From Afipia sp. Root123D2 (GTDB lineage: Bacteria; Pseudomonadota; Alphaproteobacteria; Rhizobiales; Xanthobacteraceae), in assembly GCF_001425835.1 (NCBI RefSeq), contig NZ_LMDP01000001.1, positions 1,241,476-1,305,475 on the forward strand: a stretch of 64,000 nt of DNA, read 5' to 3'. The notes under the pieces were generated by a model. It was given only the letters and a program-made list of their open reading frames with translations, did not search any database and was not told where the DNA came from. Shown here in pieces: positions 28,951-38,313 of the stretch; within the stretch, counting starts at the first letter, position 1; every line of letters starts with the position of its first letter. Position numbers and translations under genes: made by a program.

Positions 28951-30627
28951 ATGACTGACGAATCGGCGCTGGAAGCGAGCCGCGACTTCATCCGCGATAT
29001 TGTCGCGGCGGACCTCGCCACTGGCAAGCACAAGGGCGTGGTGACGCGTTTTCCGCCGGAGCCCAACGGCTACCTGCATCTTGGCCACGCCAAGTCGATC
29101 TGTCTCAACTTCGGCATCGCCGAGGAGTTCGGCGGCCGCTGTCATCTGCGCTTCGACGACACCAACCCGGCCAAGGAAGAGCAGGAATATATCGACGCGA
29201 TCCAGCGCGACGTCCGCTGGCTCGGCTTCGACTGGGGCGAGCATCTGCATTTCGCCTCGGATTATTTCGAGCAGCTTTACGGCTGGGCGCAGGACCTGAT
29301 CCGCGCCGGCAAGGCCTATGTCGACGACCAGACCCAGGACGAAATCCGTCTCACCCGCGGCACGCTCACGGAGGCCGGACAGAACAGCCCGTTCCGCAAC
29401 CGGCCGGTGGAGGAAAACCTCGACCTGTTCGCGCGGATGCGCGCCGGCGAGTTTCCCAACGGCGCCCGCGTGCTGCGCGCCAAGATCGACATGGGCTCGG
29501 GCAACATCAACCTGCGCGACCCGGTGCTCTATCGCATCCTGAATGCGCATCATCCGCGTACCGGCAACACCTGGCACATCTATCCGAGCTACGATTTCGC
29601 CCACGGCCAGTCGGACGCCATCGAGCACATCACCCATTCGATCTGCACGCTGGAGTTCGAGGATCATCGTCCGCTCTACGACTGGTTCATCGAGAATCTG
29701 CCGGTGCCGTCGCGGCCGCGCCAGTATGAGTTCGCGCGCCTCAACGTCACCCACACGCTGCTGTCCAAGCGCGTGCTGACCGAACTGGTGCGCGGCGGTC
29801 ACGTCTCGGGCTGGGACGATCCGCGGATGCCGACGCTCGCCGGATTGCAGCGGCGCGGCGTGCCGGCGGCAGCATTGCGCGATTTCGTCAAGCGCATCGG
29901 CGTCGCCAAGGCGAACTCGACCGTCGACATCGGCATGTTCGAATTCAGCATTCGCGAGGCGCTCAATTCGAGTGCGCCGCGCCGCATGGCGGTGCTGCGG
30001 CCGATCAAGGTGGTGATCGAGAATTACCCCGAAGGGCAGATCGAACAGCTCGAAGCGGTCAACCATCCGGACGACGCGGCGCAAGGCACGCGCACCATTC
30101 CGTTCGGGCGCGAGATCTACATCGAGCGCGACGACTTCATGGAAGACCCGCCGAAGAAATTCTTCCGCCTCGCGCCGGGCCGCGAGGTGCGGCTGCGCTA
30201 TGCCTTCTTCATTACCTGCCGCGAGGTCATCAAGGACGCATCCGGCGAGATCGTCGAGCTGCGCTGCACGTATGATCCTGAAACGCGCGGCGGCAACGCG
30301 CCGGACGGCCGCAAGGTCAAGGCGACGATCCACTGGGTCAGCGCCACCGAGGGCATTCCGGCCGAGGTGCGGATCTACAATCACCTGTTCGCGACGCCAC
30401 AGCCCGACGCCGCCAACTTCGCCGCGCAGATCAATCCGGAGTCGATCGAAGTGCTCAGTGGCGCGGTGGTCGAACCGGCGCTGGCGAGTGACAATTTCGA
30501 CGGCGCCGTTCAGTTCGAACGTCAGGGCTATTTCGTCCGCGACAAGGATTCGACGCCCGGCAAACTGGTGTTCAACCGCACCGTCGGCCTGCGCGATACG
30601 TGGGCGAAGGTGTCGGCGGCGGGGTAG
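28951..30627 (+). CDS. glnS: Glutaminyl-tRNA synthetase
   Basis: A 558-residue class I synthetase. The GlnRS-type HIGH region is [20 protein letters not shown] near residues 33-52, and the KMSKS-like [11 protein letters not shown] is near residue 270. The C-terminal beta-barrel anticodon-binding domains include [20 protein letters not shown]. The ATG at 28951 has AAAGGGA upstream. Palindrome B lies just before the start codon and could influence expression. Confidence 0.95.
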   Translation: MTDESALEASRDFIRDIVAADLATGKHKGVVTRFPPEPNGYLHLGHAKSICLNFGIAEEFGGRCHLRFDDTNPAKEEQEYIDAIQRDVRWLGFDWGEHLHFASDYFEQLYGWAQDLIRAGKAYVDDQTQDEIRLTRGTLTEAGQNSPFRNRPVEENLDLFARMRAGEFPNGARVLRAKIDMGSGNINLRDPVLYRILNAHHPRTGNTWHIYPSYDFAHGQSDAIEHITHSICTLEFEDHRPLYDWFIENLPVPSRPRQYEFARLNVTHTLLSKRVLTELVRGGHVSGWDDPRMPTLAGLQRRGVPAAALRDFVKRIGVAKANSTVDIGMFEFSIREALNSSAPRRMAVLRPIKVVIENYPEGQIEQLEAVNHPDDAAQGTRTIPFGREIYIERDDFMEDPPKKFFRLAPGREVRLRYAFFITCREVIKDASGEIVELRCTYDPETRGGNAPDGRKVKATIHWVSATEGIPAEVRIYNHLFATPQPDAANFAAQINPESIEVLSGAVVEPALASDNFDGAVQFERQGYFVRDKDSTPGKLVFNRTVGLRDTWAKVSAAG

Positions 30628-30684
30628 GGGCGCGGGGCCAGTTGCGCTGAAGGTGCGTCAACTTCTGACTGTCATCACCGGGCA

Positions 30685-30723
30685 TAGCCGTTCGAAGAAC
30701 GGCGTCGCTTCCGCTCGCCTATG
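30685..30723 (+). repeat. 39-bp exact repeat upstream of comEC
   Basis: The 39 bases here are identical to 51810-51848 on the other side of comEC, in the same orientation. They include the hairpin GCCGTTCGAAGAACGGC. Together with the 32-bp palindrome that follows (30764-30795), they make a composite intergenic repeat. The glnS-comEC gap (30628-30951) holds nothing else I can support. Confidence 0.85.
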
Positions 30724-30763
30724 TCCCGGTGATCCCGGCGAGGCGGGCACGGTGCGTCCCTAA

Positions 30764-30795
30764 GCGGGATGGCCGGAATAAATCCGCCCATGACA
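30764..30795 (+). repeat. 32-bp palindromic intergenic repeat, copy 2
   Basis: A diverged copy of the element at 25539-25570 (GCGGGATGGCCGGAATAAAT continues with CCGCCCATGACA). It lies 41 bp after the 39-bp repeat, the same arrangement as downstream of comEC. Confidence 0.6.
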
Positions 30796-30951
30796 ACTGA
30801 GATTCACACTCTCTCCTCAGATGAGCGGGGAGAATTTTACCGATCCCCACACGCGAATAATACCGCTCAGATTCTCCATCCGTTCCGGTGTTCAGCCGCT
30901 GCGCCCTTCCGTTAGCATCGCGCCGGGGACGGCCGGCACACGGGCGGCGGA

Positions 30952-32202
30952 ATGGCGAACGGGGGCGGGGAGCAGAAGCGGCCGCGCGGTCATGCGGGGC
31001 GGGCCACCACATGGCCGCCGCGCATGGCGACACGCGCCGATGCTGCGCTGTCCGGCAACACCCTCTGGCAATCCTTCATAGAGACGCTGCGCAACTGGAT
31101 CCGCGCCGAGACCGGTCCGGGCCGGTTGCTGCCGTGGGTGCCGGTGGCGTTCGGCTCCGGCATCGCGCTTTATTTCGCCGCCGACCGTGAACCGTTCGCG
31201 TCGGTGGTGGTGCCGGTCGCGGTGGTGCTGTGCGCCGTTGCGATACTGGCGCGGCGCTGGCGGTTGTTTCCGGCCATTGTGATGGTCGCGGCGATGGCAT
31301 CGGGCTTTGCCGCCGCGACACTGAAGACCGCGCGCGTCGCGCACACCGTGCTGGCAAAGCCGGTCTTTGCGGTGGCGCTGAAGGGTTTCGTCGAAACCCA
31401 TGAAGAGCGAGCGCGCACCGACCGCTTCGTGTTGCGCGTCGCTGAAATGAGCAGCGCGCGCGATGCGCCCAAACTCACGAGGGTGCGGCTGTCGGTGAAG
31501 AAGGGCACTGCGCCGCCGGTCGGCAGTTTCATCGAGATGAAAGGCAAGCTGTTGCCGGCGCTGTCGCCGATGCGGCCGGGCTCCTACGATTTCGGCCGCG
31601 ACATGTATTTCGCCGGCATCGGCGCATCCGGTTTCGCGCTCGGCGCGATCAAGGTGGTCGATCCGCCGGCGGATGGTGGATGGAAGCTGCGTTACGCCAA
31701 GGCGATGCAGGACATGCGCGACGCCATCGACGCGCGGATTCGCGGCACGCTCTCCGGCGACAGCCGCGCCATCGCCACCGCGCTGCTGACCGGACGGCGC
31801 GACGCGATCTCCGCGCCGGTCAACGACGCGATGTTCATTTCAGGTCTGGGCCACGTGCTGTCGATCTCCGGCTATCACATGGCGGTGGTGGCGGGCGTGG
31901 TGTTCTTCGGCATCCGCGCGCTGCTGGCGCTGATCCCGGCGCTCACCGTGACGTTCCCGATCAAGAAATGGTCGGCGCTCGCGGCGCTGGCCGCCGCGCT
32001 GTTTTACTTGCTGCTGTCCGGTGCGGAAGTGGCGACGCAGCGCTCGTTCTACATGACGGCGGTGGTGCTGATCGCAGTGATGGTCGATCGCCGCGCGGTG
32101 ACGTTCCGCACGCTGGCGCTGGCGGCGCTGGTCGTGTTGATGATCGCACCGGAGGCGCTGGTGCATCCGAGCTTCCAGAAATTGAATGCGCCAACGACGT
32201 AG
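30952..32202 (+). pseudogene. comEC: comEC, 5' part, interrupted by the integrated element
   Basis: The N-terminal 409 codons of the ComEC/Rec2 DNA-uptake channel, followed by seven foreign residues (KLNAPTT) and a stop created by the insertion. The visible part contains the N-terminal membrane segments, the DUF4131-like domain and the start of the competence domain (GLGHVLSISGYHMAVVAG, SGAEVATQRSFYMTAVVL, MIAPEALVHPSFQ). The normal continuation MSFAATLGLVALVQIG is found 18.5 kb downstream at 50696. As it stands the channel cannot be made in one piece. The start may alternatively be the ATG at 31024. Confidence 0.9.
32172..32179 (+). other. Left attachment core (CTTCCAGA)
   Basis: CTTCCAGA at the end of the intact comEC sequence (codons Ser-Phe-Gln) is repeated exactly at 50689-50696, where comEC resumes. 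Joining the flanks across one copy restores HPSFQMSFAATLGL in frame. Confidence 0.88.
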
Positions 32203-32321
32203 ACCGCGTTTCAGCCTGTAAGCTCGTTGAATTGTCTAATGTTTTTGACGTTGCCAATCACGGCTACTGCGAACAAAAAGCGCCCATAGCAGGGCTAAAA
32301 TCCGCTAACGGCGGCGCAAAC

Positions 32322-32340
32322 TCCCGGAAATAGTCCCGGA
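32322..32340 (+). other. Candidate integrase arm-type site, left end
   Basis: TCCCGGAAATAGTCCCGGA: two TCCCGGA motifs 12 bp apart, 150 bp inside the left end. It matches 50607-50625 at the right end in 17 of 19 positions. The surrounding gap (32203-32579) has no supported gene; its sequence otherwise shows only short GC palindromes. Confidence 0.55.
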
Positions 32341-32579
32341 ATGGTTTGGTGCGTTCCATGTACGTTCGGTGTGGCCGTTAACGCCCTACGGAGGGCGGGC
32401 AGATACTATTGCCGGTCGGATATCTGCGGCCCTCAACGGCAAGAAAAAATAATTGTTGAGCTGCAGCTGGGATTTAGCGAACCGAAGTATATTTAGTATT
32501 GCTTTCTTGACGGCGTCAGACATCGACGCCTAGGTATATCTGTCGACTGGCATTGACGCCCTCCGGGGGCTGCCGGGAC

Positions 32580-32837
32580 TTAAGCCTCTTCCACAACTGG
32601 CGCGGGAATTCGGCGCCGAAGGTCCGAGATCGTCTGTCTTAGTTTCGTCTGTCGTTCCCATAGCGATCGGGCGAGGGGCGGATAGGCGATGGCAGTCCTG
32701 TCGAACACGTTGGCCTGGGTTTCGCTCGCGGCAATGCCTTCGCCCAAAAGCTCCACTGTTCGCTCCATCTCGGCGATCAGAACGGAAATTTGAAAGGCAT
32801 GCGAGTTTGGTGTGTCATCGCGGTACTGGTGGCTCAT
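32580..32837 (-). CDS. Small hypothetical protein at the left end of the element
   Basis: An 85-residue, mostly helical protein from MSHQYRDDTPNSHAFQ to RRRIPAPVVEEA. The ATG at 32837 is chosen because GAGG lies six bases upstream; an in-frame ATG ten codons earlier has no ribosome binding site. ISVLIAEMERTVELLGEGI suggests an amphipathic helix. No family recognised. It is read away from the replication-type genes and could be an early regulator, but no DNA-binding motif is seen. Confidence 0.45.
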   Translation of the reverse strand: MSHQYRDDTPNSHAFQISVLIAEMERTVELLGEGIAASETQANVFDRTAIAYPPLARSLWERQTKLRQTISDLRRRIPAPVVEEA

Positions 32838-32980
32838 TGTGCGCCTCGATCTGTTTGAATTCGGCACTCATGGTTCAGCCCCGCTGTATCCCTCGCAAGG
32901 TTCCTGCCAACTAACTTGATCGCCACCGGCCGGGCCGGGGCGAGGTACCTGAGCAACCAGCCAGAGGACGGAGTCCTGGA

Positions 32981-33169
32981 ATGGTTTTGCGTGACGGTCG
33001 ATACGTTGATGACCTCCTCTATGACGGCGGTGATGCCGTGACAGTCAAGATTTGGAACGAGCGCGAGGATTGCGGATCTTGGGAGAATGCTCCTCTGGCC
33101 GCGATGCCGCGAGAGTGGCTTGAGGGCGTCAAGGGCGCCGTCGAAAGTGCGCTCAATCCGAAGGCATAG
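32981..33169 (+). CDS. Small hypothetical protein
   Basis: A 62-residue acidic protein (MVLRDGRYVDDLLYDGGDAV, ending VESALNPKA). A GGAG sequence precedes the ATG at moderate spacing. It is followed after 21 bp by the next gene on the same strand, so it is probably the first gene of the replication-type operon. No family recognised. Confidence 0.5.
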   Translation: MVLRDGRYVDDLLYDGGDAVTVKIWNEREDCGSWENAPLAAMPREWLEGVKGAVESALNPKA

Positions 33170-33190
33170 ATTAACAAAGCGAGGTTTTCT

Positions 33191-33460
33191 TTGAAGGTCC
33201 TAAAGACTCGCCCCGCTGTGCGCGGGAGCGGCACGATTGCTTACGCAGACGTCGAGGTCTGTCACGGCATCAAGATGTTCGGACTTCGCATCGAGCGTCG
33301 GCCCGATCAATCGTTTCGCGTGTACGCGCCGAACGCGATGGGAGGGCGCACTAGTGCGTTTAGTCCGGCTGCAGTCGATGAGATTGCCCGCGCCGTGGTT
33401 GATTATCAGAACACTTTTGGAAGCGAGCCTTGCGCCGATGACTTCACAGCCAGCCGATAA
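33191..33460 (+). CDS. Hypothetical protein with SpoVG-like pattern
   Basis: An 89-residue protein starting at a TTG with GAGG eight bases upstream (MKVLKTRPAVRGSGTIAYAD). The alternation of short strands, the central GIKMFGLRIERR and RVYAPNAMGGR resemble the SpoVG fold used by small phage and bacterial nucleic-acid-binding proteins, but this is a visual impression only. Its end overlaps the next gene by 23 bp, which supports a shared operon. Confidence 0.5.
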   Translation: MKVLKTRPAVRGSGTIAYADVEVCHGIKMFGLRIERRPDQSFRVYAPNAMGGRTSAFSPAAVDEIARAVVDYQNTFGSEPCADDFTASR

Positions 33461-34760
33461 GGACAACAAGCCAGCGGCACCAGCAAAAAAGCCGGGTGGC
33501 CTTCTAGACCAATATCGTCTGCTCGGCGCGATCATCGATACGTCATGGGCGACCCGCCTGGACCACAAAGTCGCGCGCCATATCATCGATCGCTATTACC
33601 CGAAACACGGGAACGGCAGGGCCAGCCTGCGGTATCTTGAGCGAGCGACAGGCGCCAGCCGGTCTAACGTCGTCGCGTCCCTGCGTCGGCTGGCAGAGCA
33701 GGGAGCCATCGCACTGGTCCGGCAAGGGCAGGGTACCAGGCCGTCCGAATACTCCCTGAATTTTGGTTTTCCTACTAGCGTACCTGCTGACGTGACCTCT
33801 GGCAGTGGTGGCGCTAGCGTACCTGCTGGCACGACCTCAGGTGGTCACGTGGGCGATACCTCTAGCGGCGCTAGTGTACCTACTGGCGTGACCGAATCCT
33901 ATCTACTGAATCCGGCCTACAAGGCCGAGATACAGATAGATAGATTTGACCCCGCCGCGCCTACGGCGCCGCCGCTTGCGGATGGCCTTGCGGCCACCGC
34001 TGCGGGCGGTGCGGCGGAGGAAGAGGGCGCAGCCCTTGCCGACGCCGAGCCCACCTTTGATCTCCTATGGCGCACCTACGGCAAGGAGCGTGCTGGCGGT
34101 AAAAAGGAAGCCCGCGCGGCGTGGAATGCGTTACCGCCGGAAACGGATTTGGCTGCCGTGATTGAGGCGGCGGCAGCATGGCAACAATCTTGGGCCGCGC
34201 AAGGCAAACCCGATGCACCGCGTTTCACGTTGGCGCGCTGGTTGAAAGACGAGCGTTATGATGAGGACGCGCCAACGGGCTACCAGCCGAAGGAGCGGCC
34301 AGCTAAATCGGGCAATCAGAAATCGGACAACCCGGCCAAACCCCGCAAGGCCAAGGCAACCCATGCTTTCGCGGAAGGCGAGACACGTCTCGAAATCATC
34401 AAGGCGGACGTTGTGGAAGGCGAGACGTCGAGCCGGTTAGTGCTTACGTTGTCGGATGCAAGCGGTGAGGAATTCACGCACAGCATAACCACCGAGCACC
34501 ATAAACCGGATGTGCAGCAGGCTGGCCAAGACGAACTGCAATCGTTTGTCGTCGGTGCGGGTTTCTATTTCCAGCCGCCCTTGCCGCCCGAGCTTATCGG
34601 CCGCGTCGTCGTTGCGCTCGTCGACGAGAATGGCCTGTCGTGGCACGGGCCGCGCAATGGCCAGCCCAGACCGGAGCCGCAACCTGAAGCCAACGGAAGT
34701 CCGCCACCACCACCCGCTGATTGGCCCGCTTGGCTGGATGCAGAACGGGATGCTGCGTGA
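33438..34760 (+). CDS. Phage-type replication initiation protein (lambda O-like architecture)
   Basis: A 440-residue protein. Residues about 25-110 form a winged-helix-like domain (LDQYRLLGAIIDTSW, then ASLRYLERATGASRSNVVAS, LRRLAEQGAIALVRQG). A low-complexity linker follows with a repeated SVPAG.T motif. Residues about 195-275 match the C-terminal part of phage replication proteins (FDLLWRTYGKERAGGKKEAR, ending FTLARWLKDERYDE). A further C-terminal domain and a proline-rich tail end the protein. The ATG at 33438, inside the upstream gene, gives a sensible N-terminus. Three 22-bp direct repeats lie inside the gene, like the iterons inside lambda O. Confidence 0.65.
   Translation: MTSQPADKDNKPAAPAKKPGGLLDQYRLLGAIIDTSWATRLDHKVARHIIDRYYPKHGNGRASLRYLERATGASRSNVVASLRRLAEQGAIALVRQGQGTRPSEYSLNFGFPTSVPADVTSGSGGASVPAGTTSGGHVGDTSSGASVPTGVTESYLLNPAYKAEIQIDRFDPAAPTAPPLADGLAATAAGGAAEEEGAALADAEPTFDLLWRTYGKERAGGKKEARAAWNALPPETDLAAVIEAAAAWQQSWAAQGKPDAPRFTLARWLKDERYDEDAPTGYQPKERPAKSGNQKSDNPAKPRKAKATHAFAEGETRLEIIKADVVEGETSSRLVLTLSDASGEEFTHSITTEHHKPDVQQAGQDELQSFVVGAGFYFQPPLPPELIGRVVVALVDENGLSWHGPRNGQPRPEPQPEANGSPPPPPADWPAWLDAERDAA
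33776..33893 (+). repeat. Three 22-bp direct repeats inside the replication gene
   Basis: Copies at 33776-33797, 33815-33836 and 33872-33893 follow the pattern TAGYGTACCTRCTGRCRYGA with CC after it. Starts are 39 and 57 bp apart, all in the same reading frame. They are candidate iterons of a replication origin. They also encode a repeated peptide (SVPAG/SVPTG), so selection at protein level is an alternative. Confidence 0.6.
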
Positions 34761-34886
34761 GCACCCAAGTGGCAACCATCACACTCCAGCACCATCGACC
34801 TAACGACCGGCGTGTCCAGGAATCCGCGGGCAAAATGGAAAGGGAAACATAGTGTGGCCGGGCCGCTAGGCTCGGCCACACCGATA

Positions 34887-35069
34887 TTATTTCGGAGTAC
34901 AGGTCATGCCGTTTCGCCTGGCGTTGTCTTCGCAGTCAGAACGGTTGTTATATCCCTGCGTGGCAGCACCTACGACTCGGCCGTTCGATGCAGTCCTGCG
35001 CCAACGATAGCCATCATTGCCGTGGTAAATTTCCCAAGTATCTCCGCCTTTATCAGTACAACTTGCCAT
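34887..35069 (-). CDS. DUF1508-like small protein
   Basis: A 60-residue protein: MASCTDKGGDTWEIYHGNDG, then YRWRRTASNGRVVGAATQGY, then a Cys-containing end (CEDNARRNGMTCTPK). This is one copy of the YegP/DUF1508 unit (Trp-Arg...NGR...GY). The ATG at 35069 has AGGGAG ten bases upstream; the frame continues upstream without support. It is transcribed against its neighbours. Function unknown. Confidence 0.65.
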   Translation of the reverse strand: MASCTDKGGDTWEIYHGNDGYRWRRTASNGRVVGAATQGYNNRSDCEDNARRNGMTCTPK

Positions 35070-35293
35070 TCTAATTTTTCTCCCTGCCCGAAATGGGCAC
35101 GCCAATACTAATTCGCACTGAAACAGACGAAAAGCGCAGGGGTATTAACGACGCGGAAAACGTCGACACCTGAATACCAGCAGCCCCGACACGCACAGAT
35201 TTTTTTTGGTTTTGATTCCGATCCGGCGGCACAGTCGGACGAAACTAAGAGCCAGAAAATGGCCTGAGACGAAACCCATCATGGGTGCACATC

Positions 35294-35962
35294 ATGCATA
35301 CAAACGACAACGACCAACTCGGCGCCGACACCGTAATAGAACTGCGCCCTAGCCCAGAAGAGCTGAACCGCATCTTGCACCGCCGCTTCCCCGGCATGGG
35401 ACCTGCTTATGGTGCCCAACTCGACGAAGCGGCGCGGATGACGTTCAACGCAGACCATTCGAAATGGTTGGGCCTGGACGGACGCTGGCACTCCACCGCG
35501 GAGAAATATCGGCAGAGCAAGGGCAGCCGCCGGCAGACGAAGGCCACGCGCGCAAATGTCAATGCGCGGCACCTGGACCTGCCGGCGACCGGCGTCTTCC
35601 CGGAGCGCTCGCAGTTCAGGGAATGCGGCTCAGAGGGCGAAGACTACCGGCGGCAACGGGCGATGCATTGGGTGGAGATCATGCCGTTGTGGACGGCCAC
35701 GCCCGGCCCTGTTGAGCGGTTGGATACTGGCTGCGCCGCTGATGTTGGCTTCATGGGAAGGGCAGTGCACGGCAACGCAGCGGCCGGCAGAGCCGGTTGT
35801 TACGGCGACCCTAGCGCGGTGGAAAACGCGATGATTGCCCTGATCGACCAGACTGCAGATCAATGGGCCGAGATACCCGCCGAAAGAGCAAAGCGCGGCA
35901 GGCCAAGGAAGATGCCTGTCGCGGCGAATGACAACACTCCCCGACAGATGCGGGCGGCATAA
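35294..35962 (+). CDS. Hypothetical protein with AT-hook-like motif
   Basis: A 222-residue protein beginning MHTNDNDQLGADTVIELRPS. Residues near the C-terminus include KRGRPRKMP, an AT-hook-type core (RGRP) that could bind A+T-rich DNA. It ends AANDNTPRQMRAA, which resembles the start and end of the alphaproteobacterial tmRNA tag. A GTG three codons upstream could also be the start; neither has a clear ribosome binding site. No family recognised. It lies before the capsid gene cluster on the same strand. Confidence 0.5.
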   Translation: MHTNDNDQLGADTVIELRPSPEELNRILHRRFPGMGPAYGAQLDEAARMTFNADHSKWLGLDGRWHSTAEKYRQSKGSRRQTKATRANVNARHLDLPATGVFPERSQFRECGSEGEDYRRQRAMHWVEIMPLWTATPGPVERLDTGCAADVGFMGRAVHGNAAAGRAGCYGDPSAVENAMIALIDQTADQWAEIPAERAKRGRPRKMPVAANDNTPRQMRAA

Positions 35963-36123
35963 ATAATATCGCCGGACCGTATGTATTCGAGGGGCATTAT
36001 TTCCCCGACGTGATGTGCAATTAGCCGGTTCGATTCCGGCAACATTTTTCCGGCGGCGGCGGATGTAACCGCGTCGGGGTTTGCATTGAAAATAATGAAA
36101 TCATGAAGCTATGGAGCGTCGCC

Positions 36124-36642
36124 ATGATGAAGGGCGAGGCGGCGCGGATTATTTCGCGCCGGTTGAATCTATCGCACGGACGCGTAAGCGCCTTGCTGGT
36201 CGCGGCGTCAGATGCAGGCATACTACCAAAAGGATCCGGCAAGTCGAACCCTCGACTTTCTCCATTAGAGCTTTCCTATCTCACGCTCGCCTGCATCGCC
36301 GACAGAGGCATCGGTGTTGCCGGTCAATCAGTGCGTGAATTTGCCGGCCTGCAGTCAGCGGAGGGCCTTGTGCTCGTCGATCTGATTGAGGCGTGGATAT
36401 CTGGCCGCGCGGCCGTTGCCGGTTTGCAGTCAGTGATTGTCCAGCTTGATCCAGCCGGCGTCTCCATCTCAACCGCTGCGCACCACCTCCGGTACGGCGC
36501 ATCCCATGCCGAAGGTGCGGCTCGTCATGTCGTCATCCGCGGCGACGACCTGGCTGCGGCAATCCTCGAAATGCAGGGCTACACGCCACACGACGCGGAC
36601 GAAGCCGTAGCCGTAGGCCGGTTGGCTGCGGCACTCGCCTAA
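36124..36642 (+). CDS. Hypothetical protein with N-terminal helix-turn-helix-like segment
   Basis: A 172-residue protein. EAARIISRRLNLSHGRVSAL near the start looks like a helix-turn-helix. The remainder is helical (VREFAGLQSAEGLVLVDLIE, then VVIRGDDLAAAILEMQGYTP). The ATG at 36124 is preferred because GGAG lies seven bases upstream; an earlier in-frame ATG at 36103 lacks one. It lies 15 bp before the next gene and could be a late-gene regulator or structural accessory. No family recognised. Confidence 0.5.
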   Translation: MMKGEAARIISRRLNLSHGRVSALLVAASDAGILPKGSGKSNPRLSPLELSYLTLACIADRGIGVAGQSVREFAGLQSAEGLVLVDLIEAWISGRAAVAGLQSVIVQLDPAGVSISTAAHHLRYGASHAEGAARHVVIRGDDLAAAILEMQGYTPHDADEAVAVGRLAAALA

Positions 36643-36657
36643 ACATAAGGAAACCTA

Positions 36658-36993
36658 ATGTTCAACACCACTCCGGCCATTCACTACGGCCACGATAAAT
36701 TCGCCGAGCGAAACGGCCAGTCGGAATTCTCGCCTTCGCCACTGACTGCCGCGCGAGAAGCGCTCGCGGAATTAGCAAAGCGAGGTCACCCGCTCGCAAC
36801 CCACATCGTCCAGATCGAAGCGGCGGTCAGAGAAAAGAAGCGTGCCGAGGCCAACGGCGAAGACGTGCCGCTGTGGGCGCGTGAGAGACTTTCGTTTCTC
36901 GATGAATACCGTGAAGACGAAGAAATGAAAGACGCGCTTGCTGCCCTGCGCAATTCCATCGCTGTACATTGCAGCATTTACAAGGACTACTAA
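36658..36993 (+). CDS. Hypothetical protein just upstream of the capsid gene
   Basis: A 111-residue helical protein (MFNTTPAIHYGHDKFAERNG, ending NSIAVHCSIYKDY) with AAGGA before the ATG. Its stop lies one base before the TTG chosen for the capsid gene, so the two are probably translated together. The position in front of a major capsid gene is often held by a scaffold, protease or decoration gene. No such motif is visible, and the protein is too short for a protease. Confidence 0.55.
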   Translation: MFNTTPAIHYGHDKFAERNGQSEFSPSPLTAAREALAELAKRGHPLATHIVQIEAAVREKKRAEANGEDVPLWARERLSFLDEYREDEEMKDALAALRNSIAVHCSIYKDY

Positions 36994-36994
36994 T

Positions 36995-38113
36995 TTGAGT
37001 GAATTGAACAACTCTATCACCAAGCTAACCGAAGTTTTTAAGGAGGTCCGCGAAGATCACAGCACTCGCATCGGCGAACTGGAAAAGCGCGCTGCGCGCT
37101 CGGAAGATGCGCCGAACAATTACGTTGCCGCGAACGACAACAATCCACTTGCTGCCGCGCTGCTGGATTCGAGGGAGATCAAGGATCTCACTTCGACCTT
37201 CCGCGGCAAGGCAGTTGTGAAGATCACCGGTGAGCGTGCCGCGATCACCTCTGCAGACACGACCGTTGGCGCCGGCCGGTCCGCAGGGACGTCGTTGGTC
37301 CCTGGTATGCGCGTGGCTGGCATCGTCACTCCCTATGAACGCCAGCTTACAATCCGTGATCTATGCACGCAGGCGCGCACCACCAGCAACTCAGTCGAGT
37401 GGGTTAAGGAAACCGGATTTTCGAATAACGCGCGTCCGGTAACTGAGACAACTGCAAAGCCTGAGTCGGCTATCACCTTCAATCTTTTGACCGCGCCGGT
37501 TCGTACGCTGGCTCACATCTTCAAGATTAGCCGGCAAATGTTGGACGACGGGCCCAGCCTTGCAGCCTATGTCGGTTCACGCGGCACCTACGGCCTGAAG
37601 TACGTTGAGGAGCAGCAGCTTCTAACCGGCAACGGCACCGGCCAAAACCTGAATGGAATCGTGCCACAGGCGACTGCTTACGCGCCACCGTTCACGACCG
37701 ACGCGGAACAAGCCTTCGATAGAATCAACGCGGCTCTCGCTCAGGTTGAGCAGGCGAACGCGGTTGCCGATGGCATTGTGCTTAACAGCACGGACTGGCG
37801 CTCGTTGCTGGGAATTAAGGACGGCGAAAATCGCTACATCGCGCAACAGTCGCCATTCGGAGTGCAGGTGCCGCGGTTGTGGAATCTGCCGGTTGTCACC
37901 AGTCAGTCCATCCCCGCGGGAGAATTTCTCGTCGGGCAGTTTGCAAACAACTGCTTCATCTTCGATCGCTTGGATACGGAAGTCCTTATCTCCACTGAGG
38001 ACGGGGACAATTTTTCTACCAATATGGCGACCGTGCGCGTTGAGTCGCGTCTCGCATTCGTGGTGACGCGCCCGGAAGCGTTGGTCTCCGGCGACCTGTC
38101 GGTCAGCACCTAA
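36995..38113 (+). CDS. HK97-family phage major capsid protein
   Basis: A 372-residue protein with a short N-terminal coiled-coil delta-like region (residues about 1-45, ELNNSITKLTEVFKEVREDH) and an ANDN-containing linker. The HK97-fold core contains SAGTSLVPGMRVAGIVTPYE, EWVKETGFSNNARPVTET, FKISRQMLDDGPSLAAYV and LLTGNGTGQNLNGI. It ends in the typical ESRLAFVVTRPEALV. The start is a TTG with AAGGA upstream. No portal, protease or large terminase gene lies nearby, unlike in a full HK97-type phage. Confidence 0.85.
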   Translation: MSELNNSITKLTEVFKEVREDHSTRIGELEKRAARSEDAPNNYVAANDNNPLAAALLDSREIKDLTSTFRGKAVVKITGERAAITSADTTVGAGRSAGTSLVPGMRVAGIVTPYERQLTIRDLCTQARTTSNSVEWVKETGFSNNARPVTETTAKPESAITFNLLTAPVRTLAHIFKISRQMLDDGPSLAAYVGSRGTYGLKYVEEQQLLTGNGTGQNLNGIVPQATAYAPPFTTDAEQAFDRINAALAQVEQANAVADGIVLNSTDWRSLLGIKDGENRYIAQQSPFGVQVPRLWNLPVVTSQSIPAGEFLVGQFANNCFIFDRLDTEVLISTEDGDNFSTNMATVRVESRLAFVVTRPEALVSGDLSVST

Positions 38114-38181
38114 CCAACCAACCGCGCGCGTTGTGCGGCGTGCGCGGTTCGCTCGCTGGTCGGACGCAAACCGGTGAGCAG

Positions 38182-38214
38182 GGCGGTCATCCTCGGTTCC
38201 CTTGGGTGACCGCC
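38182..38214 (+). other. Hairpin after the capsid gene
   Basis: An 8-bp stem (GGCGGTCA pairing with TGACCGCC) about 70 bp after the capsid stop, in a 200-bp gap before the terminase gene. No T run follows, so terminator function is doubtful. Confidence 0.35.
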
Positions 38215-38313
38215 ACCAATCTTGATCGAAAAAAAGTCTCCGACCTTCCGTCTTAAGGACCGGCGGCACCCACTTTCACACGTGTCCACAAATCAAACCC
38301 CCAGGGGCGAAAG

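Noticed and set aside
36024-36040. A perfect tRNA T-arm-like sequence (GCCGGTTCGATTCCGGC) before the gene at 36124, suggesting a tRNA gene or attachment fragment.
   Set aside because: No matching acceptor stem, D-arm or proper seven-base anticodon loop could be built upstream, and the integration site is clearly in comEC.
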